Shown here in pieces: positions 62,409-64,000 of a stretch of 64,000 nt of DNA; positions within the stretch are counted from its first letter, which is position 1; each line of letters opens with the position of its first letter. This DNA comes from Candidatus Enterococcus courvalinii. Its GTDB lineage: Bacteria > Bacillota > Bacilli > Lactobacillales > Enterococcaceae. Below the pieces are notes generated by a model. It made no database searches. It was not told the origin of the DNA and worked only from the letters and a program-made list of their open reading frames with translations. The stretch is taken from assembly GCF_017315945.1 (NCBI RefSeq), contig NZ_JAFLWI010000003.1, positions 1-64,000 of the forward strand. The letters are read 5' to 3'. The position numbers and the translations under genes were made by a program.

Positions 62409-63995
62409 CTATTCTAACGATATTATCTGGTCTGAAATTTGTTCAAAAATTTCATCATGTGAGGATACTATAATAATTTTGTCTTTCTTTATATTCTCCA
62501 AATAGCTTACAAGAGTATCTTTTGAACAGCCATCTAATTGATTAGTCGGTTCGTCTAAAATTAATAAATCAAATTTCTTATTTAGCGCTGTCATGATCGA
62601 TACTTTTCGATTTTCTCCACCGGATAAATTTAATTTTTCTTGCATATCTAATTCTGAGGACAATTTATATTTTTCAAAAAGGTTAAAAATATCTTCACTT
62701 ATATCCTGATAACTTAAATCTAAATACAATCCACCAGTATATTGTTCATCCTGAGGTACTACTGAAATATGTGATTCAATAAGTTTATCTTTATCTAAAC
62801 TCCGAATATCATAATCGTTAAAAAGAATTTCTCCATTATAACGAGTTGAGAAAATCGAAGAAATAAGATTAAGCAACGTAGTTTTACCCACGCCATTTTG
62901 ACCATTCAACAAGTAAATTTTTCCTTTTTCAAAAGAATAACTAAAAGTAAATTCTTTTGAATCTCCCAAATGACTAAATCGAACATTTCTTAGTTCGATT
63001 CTATTAAGTTGTCCCTCAAATTCCAGAAAAGGTGCATTCTGGAAGCTTTTATAATCAACTATCCCAGTAAGTCTATCGAGAGATACTTTTGCAGTAACAT
63101 AAGACGTGTAAAATCCAGAAATATTCTTCATTCCTCCAAACAAGATATTATAGTAGGCCAGCAAAATGGTTATATCCCCGATAGACAAGTTTCCTTCTGT
63201 ATAACTTTTTCCACCAATTAAAAATATTATTATTTGTGTAAGCACAGATATAAATAAGTCTCCTGATTGAAACGAAAAGGAAACTTTTTTATATGACAAA
63301 ACACTATCTAAATAATTATCAAATTTCTTTCTGAAAATGATTAGGCTTTCGTTTTTTTTATCGTTTAACCTGATCACTCTCAAATTTGAAATCAAATCCG
63401 AAAAGATGCCAAAGTAGTTTGTATACGAATTTTTAAAAAGCAAATTCTTACTTTGAAGATAAGGCTTCAATATTCTTAAAAATATAAAATAAAAAAGCAA
63501 GCTTATATAAATGAGTATAGTTATAATCATACTTAAGCGTCCCATAAAAAAAGTAGCTACCAAGATAGAAACCCCGGTTGCAAGTAAGGACGATATAATT
63601 GACAAACAAAAATTAGATATTACTTCGCTATCACTATATATAATTTGGTTTGTACCTTTTTCATCAAAAATCTTCGCATACTCCAATTCTTTTTTTAAAA
63701 GTAGTTCAAAGCTTTTTTTTCTCATTACGAAAGCAAGTTTCTCTGTAAATAACGCGCCTACTATAGAAAGAACAAAAGATAGCAAGAGTTGAAAAAAGCC
63801 AATAAAAAAAAGTAAGACCACCACATTGTATATTGGTTTCATAGATTGTTGCTCTATCAATTTATCCAAAAACGACCCGGAAATATTGGGAATAATAGTG
63901 CCCAATATGCTTAAGCAAGTGCTCAATATCACCAGTAATAATAAAAAAAATATATTCGATTTCATAAAATTTAAGATACTTGTTCGAATAACCAT
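62409..63995 (-). CDS. ABC exporter with fused membrane and ATPase domains
   Basis: A protein of about 528 residues: six helices (residues about 10-300), then Walker A LLNGQNGVGKTTLLNL near residue 355, signature LNLSGGENRKVSIMTAL, Walker B LLILDEPTNQLDG and switch His in VSSHDEIFEQ. There is no C39 peptidase domain, so the leader must be removed by another protease. The start is ATG at 63995 or GTG one codon earlier, at the window edge; upstream genes are not visible. It probably exports the modified peptide. Confidence 0.85.
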   Translation of the reverse strand: MVIRTSILNFMKSNIFFLLLLVILSTCLSILGTIIPNISGSFLDKLIEQQSMKPIYNVVVLLFFIGFFQLLLSFVLSIVGALFTEKLAFVMRKKSFELLLKKELEYAKIFDEKGTNQIIYSDSEVISNFCLSIISSLLATGVSILVATFFMGRLSMIITILIYISLLFYFIFLRILKPYLQSKNLLFKNSYTNYFGIFSDLISNLRVIRLNDKKNESLIIFRKKFDNYLDSVLSYKKVSFSFQSGDLFISVLTQIIIFLIGGKSYTEGNLSIGDITILLAYYNILFGGMKNISGFYTSYVTAKVSLDRLTGIVDYKSFQNAPFLEFEGQLNRIELRNVRFSHLGDSKEFTFSYSFEKGKIYLLNGQNGVGKTTLLNLISSIFSTRYNGEILFNDYDIRSLDKDKLIESHISVVPQDEQYTGGLYLDLSYQDISEDIFNLFEKYKLSSELDMQEKLNLSGGENRKVSIMTALNKKFDLLILDEPTNQLDGCSKDTLVSYLENIKKDKIIIVSSHDEIFEQISDQIISLE

Positions 63996-64000
63996 CACCT

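Larger units (their letters stand above)
57892..64000. mobile_element. Element 3 (left part only): AbiF and radical-SAM peptide cluster
   Basis: Starts at att C and continues past the window. No integrase is visible here; by analogy with elements 1 and 2 it would lie at the right end near intact rpsI. Cargo seen: AbiF-type defence gene with RNA leader and a RiPP cluster. The boundary on the right is unknown. Confidence 0.55.

Overview
The window reads as chromosome of a low-GC Lactobacillales, most likely an Enterococcus. The block sigma factor - rae1 - rlmB - mrnC - cysS - cysE - T-box - gltX - yacL - radA - dut, followed by proB-proA, is the order I know from enterococci, and the proteins look enterococcal throughout. 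The species cannot be fixed from the sequence alone.

Positions 1-23,214 are ordinary core and near-core genes. They comprise a tRNA-charging/cysteine/RNA-maturation operon with a T-box, proline synthesis, several small regulator-plus-target pairs (PadR/MFS, MarR/nitroreductase, ArsR/DJ-1-like protein), a P-type cation ATPase and an Mga-like regulator. Position 23,171 holds the terminator that should follow rpsI (ribosomal protein S9, minus strand), but rpsI itself is not there.

From 23,215 on, the sequence is a tandem array of integrative elements inserted in the 3' end of rpsI. Three copies of the rpsI tail/core site lie at 23,215, 44,572 and 57,892. Two of them sit just downstream of a tyrosine integrase gene, and the intact rpsI is presumably beyond the right edge. 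Element 1 (about 21.4 kb) carries a Septu-like defence pair (PtuA ATPase + PtuB HNH), an ABC exporter, a complete streptolysin-S-like azole/azoline peptide pathway and an agr-type quorum-sensing system. The peptide pathway has a 37-residue Trp/Cys-rich precursor missed by ordinary ORF calling, YcaO and C-protein cyclodehydratase genes, one canonical and one degenerate SagB dehydrogenase, a CAAX-type protease and an ABC exporter. The agr system comprises AgrC, AgrA, AgrB, AgrD, a broken second AgrD and a frameshifted secreted protein. Mobilisation and integration genes (oriT, Xre regulator, MobT relaxase, Xis, Int) end element 1.

Element 2 (about 13.3 kb) has its own Tn916/ICEBs1-type oriT but no relaxase, then a Fic protein, a drug-type ABC transporter and a full arsenic operon (arsR, arsD, arsA, two acr3 pumps, a rhodanese-fused CoA-disulfide-reductase-like enzyme and a 57-residue membrane peptide). 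It ends in Xre/Xis/Int; this integrase lacks the usual first catalytic arginine. Element 3 begins at 57,892 and runs off the window. It holds an AbiF-type HEPN gene with a structured leader, and a second, unrelated RiPP cluster: a cysteine-free Ala/Val/Gly-rich precursor, a radical SAM enzyme without SPASM cysteines, a PqqD-like binding protein, a GNAT-like protein, an ABC exporter and a DUF3784-like membrane protein.

The most interesting biology is (i) the agr-linked azole-peptide operon with an unusual short aromatic core, (ii) the Cys-free radical-SAM peptide cluster, and (iii) the stacked rpsI elements sharing oriT architecture, only one of which carries a relaxase within the window.
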